Origin: Pagrus major
Taxonomy: Eukaryota > Chordata > Actinopteri > Spariformes > Sparidae
Direction: 5' to 3'
DNA: 64,000 bases
Assembly: GCF_040436345.1 (NCBI RefSeq)
Contig: NC_133237.1
Span: 23,503,749-23,567,748 of the forward strand
Shown here: piece after piece, positions 26,136-64,000 of the stretch
Position numbering within the stretch: the stretch's first letter is position 1
Layout of the letters: each line of letters starts with the position of its first letter
Program-made: the position numbers and the translations under genes
The notes under the pieces: generated by a model
Database searches by the model: none
What the model saw: only the letters and a program-made list of their open reading frames with translations
What the model was told of the DNA's origin: nothing

Positions 26136-26154
<19 letters not shown>
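25315..26154 (+). other. MYH-A 5'UTR exons 1, 2 and start of 3
   Basis: Exon 1 runs from about 25,315 to 25,337, exon 2 from 26,011 to 26,046, and exon 3 starts at 26,136, with the ATG at 26,155 in a good Kozak context (GCCACCATGA). The same three-part leader occurs in MYH-B and MYH-C. Exon 1 start is inferred from the TATA box. Confidence 0.7.
25641..25860. repeat. Dispersed repeat in MYH-A intron 1
   Basis: The stretch with AGGCAAGGCA, GGCAAGTCAAAGTGCTTTAC and an A-rich 'aaaataaa' tail matches the wording of a common teleost short interspersed repeat or LINE tail. Family name not assigned. Confidence 0.5.
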
Positions 26155-38021
<11,867 letters not shown>

Positions 38022-38880
38022 CCGTCATCATCCTTGAGGCCTTTCAACAGAGTTCATAAAATATGAACCATGTTGGGGGCTATTTACAATAAAGACGATA
38101 ACTTTCATCATTATCCTGAATCCTGTCACTTCCTTTCTGACGAATAATTTATTTGGTTGACCAGAGAATCAGTCCAAAACTAAGGAGAGCAATTATGCAA
38201 TATATGCTCTGTCATATGGTAGACTATTTGCAGCACAGTACTCATCAACAATTGAAAGTAATTTTCAATATGGTACAAGAATAGTACTTTCAGGGGTTTT
38301 AGTAGTTATAGTAGTAATCTTTTTTAAATACTTTTTGCTTTAAAAACAATTGGCACTTTTAAAAAGCTTAGTTCTTCCATTTGTGGCATGGTTTGTGAAA
38401 CACTGGTGATGTTGTGGCGGTACTGGCAGTAAAATGCTTACAAACCAGCCCCAATCTACATAAAAATAAACAAAAATATGTATATCTACAGGGAATGCCA
38501 AATGTCAACTACGTGTATAATAAACAAACACCTCTTCAGGGGATAATCAAAAAATGCATTTCAGAGGATAATCAAACTGAAATGTCAAGTCTCAAGTCCC
38601 CAATGAAATAAAATGTGAAAAACTGAAGTCTGCAGTCTGCAGTGTGTCATGGGCAGATTCAGAGTGAGAGTGAGTCCAACCTGGATGCCATTCCCCACCT
38701 CTCTTTAGCCTTAACAAAGGGCCATCGTCACACCGTGATTGACTGGGAGGGGAATGCCCCAAGCTGCTTCCACTCATTAAGGAGTCAGTCTGCCCAGAGG
38801 ATTTTGAAATTTAGCCCAAAACAAAAAAAGATAGCAAGTCTTACACGATGGGACTGCTACAGATAGGTTACCTACAATGA
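38022..38880 (+). terminator. MYH-A 3'UTR, poly(A) signal and 3' flank
   Basis: AATAAA at 38,088-38,093 lies 67 bp after the stop, and the same short 3'UTR is found behind MYH-B. The flank to about 38,312 is closely similar to 54,989-55,280 behind MYH-B, then the two copies part. From 38,313 to 38,880 I see no gene; the last part may be the decayed 3' side of the Gypsy element. Confidence 0.75.
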
Positions 38881-39607
38881 GTCATCCGTAAGCAGTGCCT
38901 CATATACTTTTCTGGACTTCTGGATCGTTCCTTTGAGCTTTCCAGATATCCTCATCGGTCAGGGGAAAAGGAACAAATTTCTTGTCACATGCCAGGGAAG
39001 GTGAATATAATGCCAGGGAGGCCGGAAATGTGGCCTGCGTTAGAGCATCAGGTGCATTGTTAAACTCACCCTTATGATACTTTGTGAGTAAAAACATATA
39101 CATATTAGGGTGACCAAGGGCAGGAGGCGAGGTCAGATGGCCTTTGAGACACTGAAATGCCCTCTGACACTCATCCCTCCACCGAAACACAGCTCCTTTC
39201 CTTTTCAGTGCGTTAAGAGGCTCCTCAATCATTGAAAAGTTAGGGACGGGTTCCTTTGTATCCGGTAGTCACGCAGCGCCTCCTTCTTTGCCATATCTCC
39301 CCGATCTACATCCATACTCACTACATGACCCAGGAATTTAAGTTTGGGGCATGGAAGTCTTTACAATAGATGACAATGTCATCCAGGTACACCATGCAGC
39401 AGTCTCCAAGGCAGCTCCGCAGCACATGATTCAGCAGCCTTTAGAAGGTGGCTGGAGCGCCCTTCAAACAAAAAGGCATGACCCGAAAAAGGGAACAACC
39501 CAAAAGATGTGACAAATGCCGTCAGGGGCTGGCTTTCAGGCTCCATTTCCACCTGCCAATAACCACTGTTAAAATCTAGGGTGGTGAAAACAGTTAAGCA
39601 TACCAGT

Positions 39608-40120
39608 AGCCCCTTTTAGTTAGAAAATGCGCCACATTTGCAGCCAGGTAAAGGCTGCAATCTGCCGTCTTGTCTATGTCAAACGGAGGTGTAATATTCC
39701 TCCTTTTCAAAAAAGCCGCCACTGGGGTAGGTGTAAACATGTGACGTGAAGTGAAGCACGAAGTTGGGCGTGAACAGTGACGAGTGATCTGGTTATTGAC
39801 GTTTCTCTCGGCTGTGATGGTTAGCATCTCCCGGATCTCAGCGGCTTTCCAGTTGCTCATCTTGACATCCGTGGATGAAGTGATGAACTGGATGCTGTGA
39901 TCAGCCGTTTCCTGCTTTTAAAACTCAGACAACAGTGCACGTCAGACACCTCCGCCCATGTCACGCAATTGCCAGCACAATTGACACCTTGTTTTTACAT
40001 AGCAATGGAGGTGGCAAAAAGTGTACCCTCCGAGGCGTCATATTGGCAGACCAAAACAGACCCCCCGCCCCGCAAAAAGGACAGCCAAATTGGCGGGTTG
40101 CTGTCCAGTATAAAACGGCT
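39608..40120 (-). mobile_element. Non-autonomous DNA transposon nested in Gypsy copy 1 (Harbinger-like, tentative)
   Basis: This 513-bp block is absent from the otherwise matching Gypsy copy 2, where CCAGTGACTC is continuous. It is flanked by AGT on both sides (39,605-39,607 and 40,121-40,123), a 3-bp target duplication. The left end AGCCCCTTTTA and the reverse complement of the right end AGCCGTTTTATA form short inverted repeats. Inside, on the minus strand from 39,860, is the start of a frame reading SNWKAAEIREMLTITAE and NNQITR, resembling the Myb/SANT-like DNA-binding protein of PIF/Harbinger elements. The 3-bp duplication fits that superfamily in length although AGT is not its usual TWA, so the class is tentative. 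Confidence 0.6.
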
Positions 40121-40452
40121 AGTGACTCAAGGATCTCAGAAATGGCTGGCAGAGGATAGGCATCCCCATCACTCTGTTCATTAACACGACGGAAATCTAC
40201 ACAAAACCAGGGGGAGCCACCATCTTTTCTAGGCACCGATACAATTGGAAAAGCCCATGGTGAACAGGAAGGCACAATGATACCCTGTTGGAACATGCCT
40301 TCCATCTGCTCTGTAACAATTTTCCACTTTTGAAGGGGAAAAATTATAGGGGTGCTGGGACTGCACAATGAGTCTGCTGCAAGGTCAAAAGTCCAGCAAC
40401 ACTTGCAGTATGGTATGAAACTTTTGACTTCCTCAGACTTTTACACTCCATG

Positions 40453-41563
40453 TGTGGCGAGGTTGGAAAAATCTATAGTTAAATTGAAAATGAATTCTTA
40501 AATAAAATGTATTAGTAAAAGGCCAATATCGCCACCTAGGTTAAAAGAGCCTAGGACTCCAATTTTAAAAAGCAACACAGGTTCTTATTTAAAATCAGGG
40601 TTGAGCAGAGTTAAAAACCACAAATCCAAATAAAAGTTAAATACAAGATTTATTATAATTAAAGTGATAAAATAAAATAAAATAAAATAAAATGAAATAA
40701 AATAAAAACCCCAGCTCAAAGTCTCTTCCGGCAGTTCAATCGTCCTTTGTACTGGTCTCACTCTAAAACCGAAGGTGGCAGACCCCAGGCCTTGAAGGTG
40801 ATGACGGGAAAGCAGTCATTCGTCGGTTGGAGACACATAAGAGAGAGAAAATCCCGGGAAAAGTAGGCAAACTAAAATTGTTCAACAATTAAAAAGGGAA
40901 ATCCCTAAAATGCTAGTTAAAATCCTGCTGAAAATGGTTTAAAATAGGCAGAAAGTGTACTTAGCTGCAAGAGGGGTGCATCGTGATTACACCCCTCTGC
41001 TTCTCCAGTTACTTCCCCTCAACTGCGGCCGATGACCTCCCTTCGCCTGCTGTCCACCCTCCGGTCCCGTGGTCCACCACTGGATGTTTTGCTGTAAGGC
41101 CAAACGGACACAGACTGCTGCGCTTCAGGCGTGTGGTTGTTCTCCTGTGGTGGTGGTGGTCTCCTCTCGCCGTCCGGCTCTTCGGTGGGGTCCCCTGTCT
41201 TCTTTCTGCCCCCTGAACGCTGCTTTCCTGCTGTTTTAAAAGGAACATATCCCCTGCGCTCGCCACCACCCGTGGCTCGTTGCGCTGATTGCTGCCGGGG
41301 ACGAGTCCGTGTGCAGTTCAATGTCAGTTCGGAAATGAAAACTCTGCATGCAGTTCAACATAATCTCCAACTGAAATAATCAAAATACTGCAAACAAGGT
41401 AACATGCAACATTTCATAAACGTAACGAACACAGTAAAATAAGCAAATTAACACAACATGCAAATAAGCAAAGTAACACAACATGCAAGATTTCATAATC
41501 GTAACTAAAACACAGCAAAATAATAACAAAATATGCAACGTCCTAGGAACTGACCCCGTTACA
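40453..41563. mobile_element. Solo LTR nested in Gypsy copy 1
   Basis: The 1,111-bp block begins TGTGGCGAGG and ends CCCCGTTACA, with CATG on both sides (40,449-40,452 and 41,564-41,567). The empty site is seen in Gypsy copy 2 (CACTCCATGCACCCTG at about 55,726-55,741). It holds an AAAAT microsatellite at about 40,668-40,707 and a GC-richer centre (40,980-41,320) but no retroviral-type protein. Open frames in the GC-rich part look like chance products. Confidence 0.75.
40668..40707. repeat. (AAAAT)n microsatellite within the solo LTR
   Basis: About eight AAAAT units with one AAATG interruption. Confidence 0.85.
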
Positions 41564-41700
41564 CATGCACCCTGAAAGTAGGTGACACTGGGCCAGAAAT
41601 CTCTACTCTGCTACTACCATTTGAGAAAATGTCAAAAAAACAATGGGGTGAAGCAAGGACAGCCAAATGCAAGTGACAATAGGAGAAGAAGCAGATGACT

Positions 41701-42192
41701 CTACTGCTGTACTCTCCTAGACACACTCTTAAGACCATAAACCACTAAGCGGCCTGAAAGATCATTCCACCATGATAAATTCATATGAGGAAAAATATAT
41801 TGTAATTCCAAAATTTAAAAAACAAGGCTAAAGAAAAAGGCTAAAATTAAACCTTGACCTGGCATTTTGCATTTTGGAGAATGAAGTCTTCAGCGGATTT
41901 CATTTCATAGCAGAATCCAAAATGTTAAAGGACCAACAAATACAATAAATGGGTCCAAGTAATGATCACCTTTTTTACAAAAAACAATATTAAGATTTGA
42001 TGATCATCCAGGTTGTCTCATTACAAACATATCAAACTCCCTGGATGAACTCAAAATGTATTCTTTACAGCAGACAAAGGCTTCTGGGTAGCTGATAAAT
42101 GGTATAATCGCTCCACTCTTCCATATCTGTCATATGTGTCTCACAAACCCACATACAATCACACAATCTCACGCACGCACGCACGCACGCAT

Positions 42193-42231
<39 letters not shown>

Positions 42232-42332
42232 CGCACACACACACATTGTTGGACCTGTACATGTGTCAAAACATAGTGCATTCAGAAAGTATTCAGACCC
42301 CCTCACAAAGTAAAGGGGTCTGAATACTTTCT
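41701..42332. other. MYH-A/MYH-B spacer segment missing from the second spacer
   Basis: This 630-bp piece has no counterpart between MYH-B and MYH-C. It contains the CA microsatellite and the Tc1-type hairpin listed separately. No gene is seen. Confidence 0.6.
42172..42244. repeat. (CGCA)n / (CA)n microsatellite
   Basis: CGCA units change into a run of CA of about 17 units, with one AA interruption. Confidence 0.9.
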
Positions 42333-42333
42333 G
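42283..42333. mobile_element. Tc1/mariner terminal-repeat hairpin remnant
   Basis: The 19-bp arm CAGAAAGTATTCAGACCCC at 42,283-42,301 is perfectly inverted at 42,315-42,333 across a 13-bp loop. The wording matches the ends of Tc1-like transposons of fish. It is a miniature remnant with no internal sequence. Confidence 0.7.
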
Positions 42334-43430
42334 TATATCCATTCTTAGATTGATAAAAATCTAACTTAAATGCTGTTATCAATATCAGGAGCAAAGAACT
42401 TTAATCAGCGGTGGAAAATACTGGTTACAGTCACTTGGACACTTTTATTATAAACACCACCTGCTCAAATCAGTATGTGTCCTAAGAGCCAAATCAAAAG
42501 AACTCAACATAAATGAAGAAAAAAGTTGAGAAAACGGTTCACCCACTTTCTGATAGGGGTTTAGTGTTTCCATGTGTATATGTGTGGTTTGCCGCTTTGA
42601 CTCAAAAAGGCTATAAATGACATGACCCCTTAAGATTTTCCAGGGCACTTATCATGGTACTTGAATAGATGTCATCTCTTTCATATCAAATGTAGTAACT
42701 GGAGAAGTTCATATTGTTCAATTTATTTTGGTCCTGATCTCAAAGGAGTTTCCAACTGTTTTCATTTCCATTTAGGGAGTTATCCAAAAGATTCTTGTTT
42801 TTATTACAGGAATATGAGATGTGCCAGTCTCCTGTAATTGTAAACTACAAACATTTGGGGACATTTCCAAAACTAAGCTCTTTGCATTCATCTGACATGA
42901 CTCAAAAACAGTAATGCAATGTAAAATCCACAAATACAGTGCTCTGACTTTCATTTATAAGGTCAAATAGAGCACAACCATGTCTATACATTTCATGGTA
43001 ATGACATTAGTACAACCTCTAAGTTTGTATCAAAGATGCATTTTATTATTAAATAAACGTGTATACAACCACAACTCTCATATTAGTGTCATTTAGGGGT
43101 GAACTCAAATGTGCAAGTGTCCTGAAATTGAATACTAATGGAATTTGGAAGACTTTTCAAAACCAACCCCCAAAGCCGTCCATTCATTTTAAATAAAGAT
43201 GTTCAAAACAAATCCCAACTTCAGCGTCGTTTAAATCAATTATTATAATGATTGGAATCATACACAAACCACATTCTGCACAAACGTATCCTGTATTTTT
43301 TAAGCTGTAGTTACAAAGAATTATGCAAACCCCGTCCTTAAACGTCACTGCCACAAATAAGCAACAGGATGAAAAGATGCCATGACCAAACCGAGCGAGA
43401 GACTGCTGCTGACCAGGCAATCCCACCCTC
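42333..43430 (+). promoter_or_regulatory. Upstream region of MYH-B, near-duplicate of that of MYH-C
   Basis: This about 1.1-kb stretch is nearly identical to 55,872-56,972 before MYH-C, from CTGTATATCCATTCTTAG to the TATA box. Only the final 40 bp and scattered blocks match the MYH-A upstream region. A common set of muscle regulatory sites is likely but individual binding sites cannot be proven here. Confidence 0.65.
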
Positions 43431-43437
43431 TATAAAA
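43431..43437 (+). promoter_or_regulatory. TATA box of MYH-B
   Basis: TATAAAA, preceded by GACTGCTGCTGACCAGGCAA as in the other two genes. Exon 1 should begin near 43,461 and ends at 43,480 (CAG|GTGAGT). Confidence 0.8.
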
Positions 43438-43460
43438 GAGGCAGCTCTGAGCTACTGCAT

Positions 43461-44173
43461 TAACTGAAGCTTCATCACAGGTGAGTGTATTCACTTTGAC
43501 CTCAGCTTTTACTGTTCTTAATTAGTCAGTGAAGTTAATGTGTTGCTAATTACTTTTGCATATTGTCCAGAATTATATGGCAGAGTTACCTGGGTGGTAG
43601 TCTTGGCTAGAAATTATTTCAAAATAATTTTCTTGATATACTCCATTTATATACTCTATCACATTTAACACAATTTGTTAGTTTGTATTTGCATCTAATA
43701 CACACCCTGTTTCATCACATACATACTGACTGATCATTAAGAGCAATACTATTTCTCTGGTAGCGAGGGCAGTTGAGGGGATGAAAGAGTACTTTAATGG
43801 TAAATGATTGACTTTGACTTTAATGATTCAATTCATTACAGTTTGAATATATTTTATAAGTCTATAAACATTTTGCCATCTTTACCCTCATCTGTTTTCT
43901 AATTGGCTAAATTTCCACAGAAAAAAATTGAAATTAGAAAAACAATCTGAAACAAGTTATTGTACTCATGTTTAATCATGTATTTACAGGATCTCCCAAC
44001 TCCACCAGAGACTCCAACGCTCAGTTGTTTTCGGAACCAGCTGAGGTAAAAGATTTCAGCATAAAAAACTTTAAATCTCCACAATCAGCTGGGCAGAAGA
44101 CCATAGCTATGTCATGCCAATATGTTAACACTATTGTGGACTTCATCTTTTCAGTCGCCACTGAAGTGCCACC
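43461..44173 (+). other. MYH-B 5'UTR exons 1, 2 and start of 3
   Basis: Exon 1 is about 43,461-43,480, exon 2 is 43,990-44,045, and exon 3 starts at 44,155 with the ATG at 44,174 (GCCACCATGA). Confidence 0.7.
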
Positions 44174-54988
<10,815 letters not shown>

Positions 54989-55281
54989 GTGTCATCATCC
55001 TTGAGGCCTTTCAACAGAGTTCATAAAATATGAACCATGTTGGGGGCTATTTACAATAAAGACGATAACTGTCATCATTATCCTGAATCCTGTCACTTCC
55101 TTTCTGACGAATAATTTATTCAACTGACCAGAGAAATCAGTCCAAAACTAAGGAGAGCAATTATGCAATATATGTTATGTCATATGGTAGACTATTTGCA
55201 GCACGGTACTGATCAACAAGCAAAAATCATTTTCAATATGGTACAAGAATAATACTTTCAGGGGTTTAAGTGATTATAGTA
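54989..55281 (+). terminator. MYH-B 3'UTR, poly(A) signal and 3' flank
   Basis: AATAAA at 55,055-55,060 lies 66 bp after the stop codon, in sequence almost identical to the MYH-A 3' end. The shared flank stops at about 55,281, where Gypsy sequence begins. Confidence 0.75.
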
Positions 55282-55867
55282 GCATGACCCAAAAAAGGGA
55301 ACAACCCAAAAGATATGACAAACGGCGTCAGGGGCTGGCTTTCAGGCTCCATTTCCACCTGCCAATAACCACTGTTAAAATCTAGGGTGGTGAAAACAGT
55401 TGAGCATGCCAGTGACTCAAGGATCTCAGAAATGGCTGGCAGAGGATAGGCATCCCCATCACTCTGTTCATTAAAACGACGGAAATCTACACAAAACCGG
55501 GGGGAGCCACCATCTTTTCTAGGCACCAATACAATTGGGAAAGCCCATGGTGAACAGGAAGGCACAATGATACCCTGTTGGAACATGCCTTTCATCTGCT
55601 CCTTAACAATCTTCCGCTTTTGAAGGGGCAATCTATAGGGGTGCTGGGACTACACAATGAGACTGCTGCAAAGTCCAGCAACACTTGCAGTATAGTATGA
55701 AACTTTTGACCTCCTCAGACTTTTACACTCCATGCACCCTGTAAGTAGGTGACATTGGGGGCAGAAATCTCTACTCTGCCACTACCATTTGAGAAAATGT
55801 CAAAAAACAATAGGGTGAAGCAAGGACAGCCAAATGCAAGTGACAATGGGAGTGGCAGCAGATGACA
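55282..55867 (-). mobile_element. Degraded Ty3/Gypsy pol fragment, copy 2
   Basis: This is the same element as 38,883-41,700 and in the same position relative to the upstream myosin gene. The minus-strand frame from 55,631 runs without interruption through the reverse transcriptase blocks PRKDGGSPRFCVDFR, PLPAISEILES and TLDFNSGYWQVEMEPES. It lacks both nested insertions of copy 1 and everything downstream of GLFPF, including the YLDD active site, so it cannot be active. Confidence 0.85.
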
Positions 55868-55871
55868 CGTG

Positions 55872-56972
55872 CTGTATATCCATTCTTAGATTGATAAAAA
55901 TCTAACTTAAATGATGTAATCAATATCAGGAGCAAAGAACTTTAATCAGTGGTGGAAAATACTGGTGTCAGTCACTTGGACACTTTTATTATAAACACCA
56001 CATGCTCAAATCAGTATGTGTCCTAAGAGCCAACTCAAAAGAACTCAACATAAATTAAGAAAAAAGTTGAGAAAACGGTTCACCCACTTTCTGATAGGGG
56101 TTTAGTGTTTCCATGTGTATGTGTGTGGTTTGCCACTTTGACTCAAAAAGGCCATGAATGACATGACCCCTTAAGATTTTCCGGGGCACTTATAGTGGTA
56201 CTTGAATAGATGTCACCTCCTTCATATCAAATGTAGTAACTGGAGAAGTTCATTTTGTTAAATTTATTTTGGTCCTGATCTCAAAGGAGTTGCCAACTGT
56301 TTTCTTGTCCATTTAGGGAGTTATCCAAAAGATTCCTGTTTTTATTACAGGAATATGAGATGTGCCAGTTTCCTGTAATTGTAAACTACAAACATTTGGG
56401 GACATTTCCAAAACTAAGCTCTTTGCATTCATCTGACATGACTCAAAAACAGTAATGCAATGTAAAATCCACAAATACAGTGCTCTGACTTTCATTTATA
56501 AGGTCAAATACAGCACAACCACATCTATACATTTCATGGTAATGATATTAGTACAACCTCTAAGTTTGTATTAAAGATGCATTTTATTATTTAATAAACA
56601 TGTGTATACAACTACAACTCTCATATTAGTGTCATTTAGGGGTGAACTCAAATGTGCAAGTGTCCTGAAATTGAATACTAATGGAATTTGGAAGACTTTT
56701 CAAAACCAACCCCCAAAGCTGTCCATTCATTTAAAGAAAGATGTTCAAAACAAATCCCAACTTCAGCATCGTTTAAATCAATTATTATAATGATTGGAAT
56801 CATACACAAACCACATTCTGCACTAACGTATCCTATATTTTTTGAGCTGAAGTTACAAAGAATTATGCAAACCCCGTCCTTAAACGTCACTGCCACAAAT
56901 AAGCAACGGGTTCAAAAGAGGCCATGACCAAACCGAGCGAGAGACTGCTGCTGACCAGGCAATCCCACCCTC
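55872..56972 (+). promoter_or_regulatory. Upstream region of MYH-C
   Basis: Near-identical to 42,333-43,430 before MYH-B. The two genes therefore probably share expression pattern, unless the larger upstream spacer of MYH-B matters. Confidence 0.65.
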
Positions 56973-56979
56973 TATAAAA
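56973..56979 (+). promoter_or_regulatory. TATA box of MYH-C
   Basis: TATAAAA in the same context as MYH-B. Exon 1 should begin near 57,003 and ends at 57,022. Confidence 0.8.
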
Positions 56980-57002
56980 GAGGCAGCTCTGAGCTACTGC
57001 AT

Positions 57003-57696
57003 TAACTGAGGCTTCATCACAGGTGAGTGTATTCATTTTGACCTCAGCTTTTACTGTTCTTGATTAGTCAGTGAAGTTAATGTGTTGCTAATTACTTTTG
57101 CATATTGTCCAGAATTATATGGCAGAGTTACCTGGGTGGTAGTCTTGACTAGACATTATTCCAAAACAATTTTCTTGATATACTCCATTTATATACTCTT
57201 TCACATTTAACACAATTTGTTAGTTTGTATTTACATCTAATACACACCCTGTTTCATCACATACATACTGACTGATCATTAAGAGCAATACTATTTCTCT
57301 GGTAGCGAGGGCAGTTGAGGGGATGGAAGAGTACTTTAATGGTAAATGATTGACTTTGACTTTAATGATTCAATTCATTACAGTTTGAATATATTTTATA
57401 AGTCTATAAACATTTTGCCATCTTTACCCTCATCTGTTTTCTAATTGGCTAAATTTCCGCAGAAAAAAATTGCAATTAGAAAAACAATCTGAAACAAATT
57501 ATTGTACTCATGTTTAATCATGTATTTACAGGATCTCCCAACTCCACCAGAGACTCCAACGCTCAGTTGTTTTCGGAACCAGTTGAGGTAAAAGATTTCA
57601 GCATAAAAAACTTTAAATCTTCACAATCAGCTAGGCAGAAGACCATAGCTATGTCATGCCAATATGTTAACACTATTGTGGACTTCATCTTTTCAG

Positions 57697-57715
<19 letters not shown>
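57003..57715 (+). other. MYH-C 5'UTR exons 1, 2 and start of 3
   Basis: Exon 1 is about 57,003-57,022, exon 2 is 57,532-57,587, and exon 3 starts at 57,697 with the ATG at 57,716 (GCCACCATGA). Confidence 0.7.
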
Positions 57716-63909
<6,194 letters not shown>

Positions 63910-64000
63910 GTGACATATCCAACACACAGTACATAAGCTGTTATACACATGCAAATCAGACTCAGTAAGTCAAAAACAACACATTATATTCAAGTCAATA

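Larger units (their letters stand above)
38883..41700 (-). mobile_element. Degraded Ty3/Gypsy retrotransposon pol fragment, copy 1
   Basis: Minus-strand reading gives parts of a Gypsy reverse transcriptase in order: the SPWAFPIVSVPRKDGG block (about 40,330-40,230), DFNSGYWQVEMEPES (about 39,580-39,535), the active-site YLDD (39,378-39,389), LKFLGHVVS, then the RT/RNase H connection with WRDECQRAFQCLKGHLTS (about 39,190-39,130), and the end of RNase H (GEFNNAPDALTQ, about 39,060). The middle of RNase H is missing, and several stops and frameshifts are present, so the element is dead. It is interrupted by two later insertions (39,608-40,120 and 40,453-41,563). Gag, integrase and its own LTRs are not recognised. 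The part beyond 41,567 is assigned by its match to copy 2 at 55,734-55,867. Confidence 0.85.

Noticed and set aside
40983-41379. Overlapping frames rich in proline, arginine and histidine in a GC-rich patch
   Set aside because: They fall within the solo LTR at 40,453-41,563 and run on both strands, as expected of low-complexity GC-rich sequence (GGT repeats).

Overview
The window is a vertebrate nuclear locus, almost certainly from a teleost fish and probably a percomorph. It contains intron-rich genes with GT-AG splice sites, vertebrate orthologues of CAMSAP3 and XAB2, a tandem array of fast skeletal myosin heavy chain genes as is typical of teleosts, and several dispersed repeats of fish type. 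Nothing bacterial (operon, CRISPR, IS element) is present.

Left third, minus strand. Positions 1-12,663 hold the 5' part of a CAMSAP-family gene, best called camsap3: two coding exons, a 7.3-kb intron 1 and at least 5 kb of intron 2, with the rest of the gene beyond the left edge. Upstream lie a GC-richer promoter (about 12,664-13,130) and a gene-poor gap. Positions 15,629-22,931 hold a complete 19-exon xab2 gene (849 codons plus stop), the pre-mRNA splicing and transcription-coupled repair factor. Its promoter at about 23,030 carries ETS and CRE-like sites. It faces the first myosin promoter across about 2.3 kb.

Right two thirds, plus strand. Three fast skeletal muscle myosin heavy chain genes lie head to tail. 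MYH-A (TATA box 25,285, stop 38,021) encodes 1,939 aa. MYH-B (TATA box 43,431, stop 54,988) encodes 1,936 aa. MYH-C (TATA box 56,973) is cut by the window end after exon 26, with 1,114 codons visible. Each full gene has 41 exons (two 5'UTR exons, then 39 coding), all in frame. The proteins are thick-filament motors of white muscle; the paralogues differ mainly in promoter, loop 1, loop 2 and the first half of the motor domain.

Between and within the myosins are mobile elements: two degraded copies of the same Ty3/Gypsy pol fragment (one behind each of MYH-A and MYH-B), a 513-bp Harbinger-like DNA element and a 1.1-kb solo LTR nested in the first Gypsy copy, an 845-bp solo LTR in intron 22 of MYH-A, and a Tc1-type terminal-repeat hairpin.

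The most interesting signal is the mosaic ancestry of the array. MYH-A introns are unlike those of B and C up to exon 12, then nearly identical for a long stretch, then alternate between identical and unrelated in the rod region. Intron 16 of MYH-B looks like an A-type and a C-type intron joined in tandem. This points to repeated gene conversion and unequal exchange. I found no gene of a wholly unknown class.
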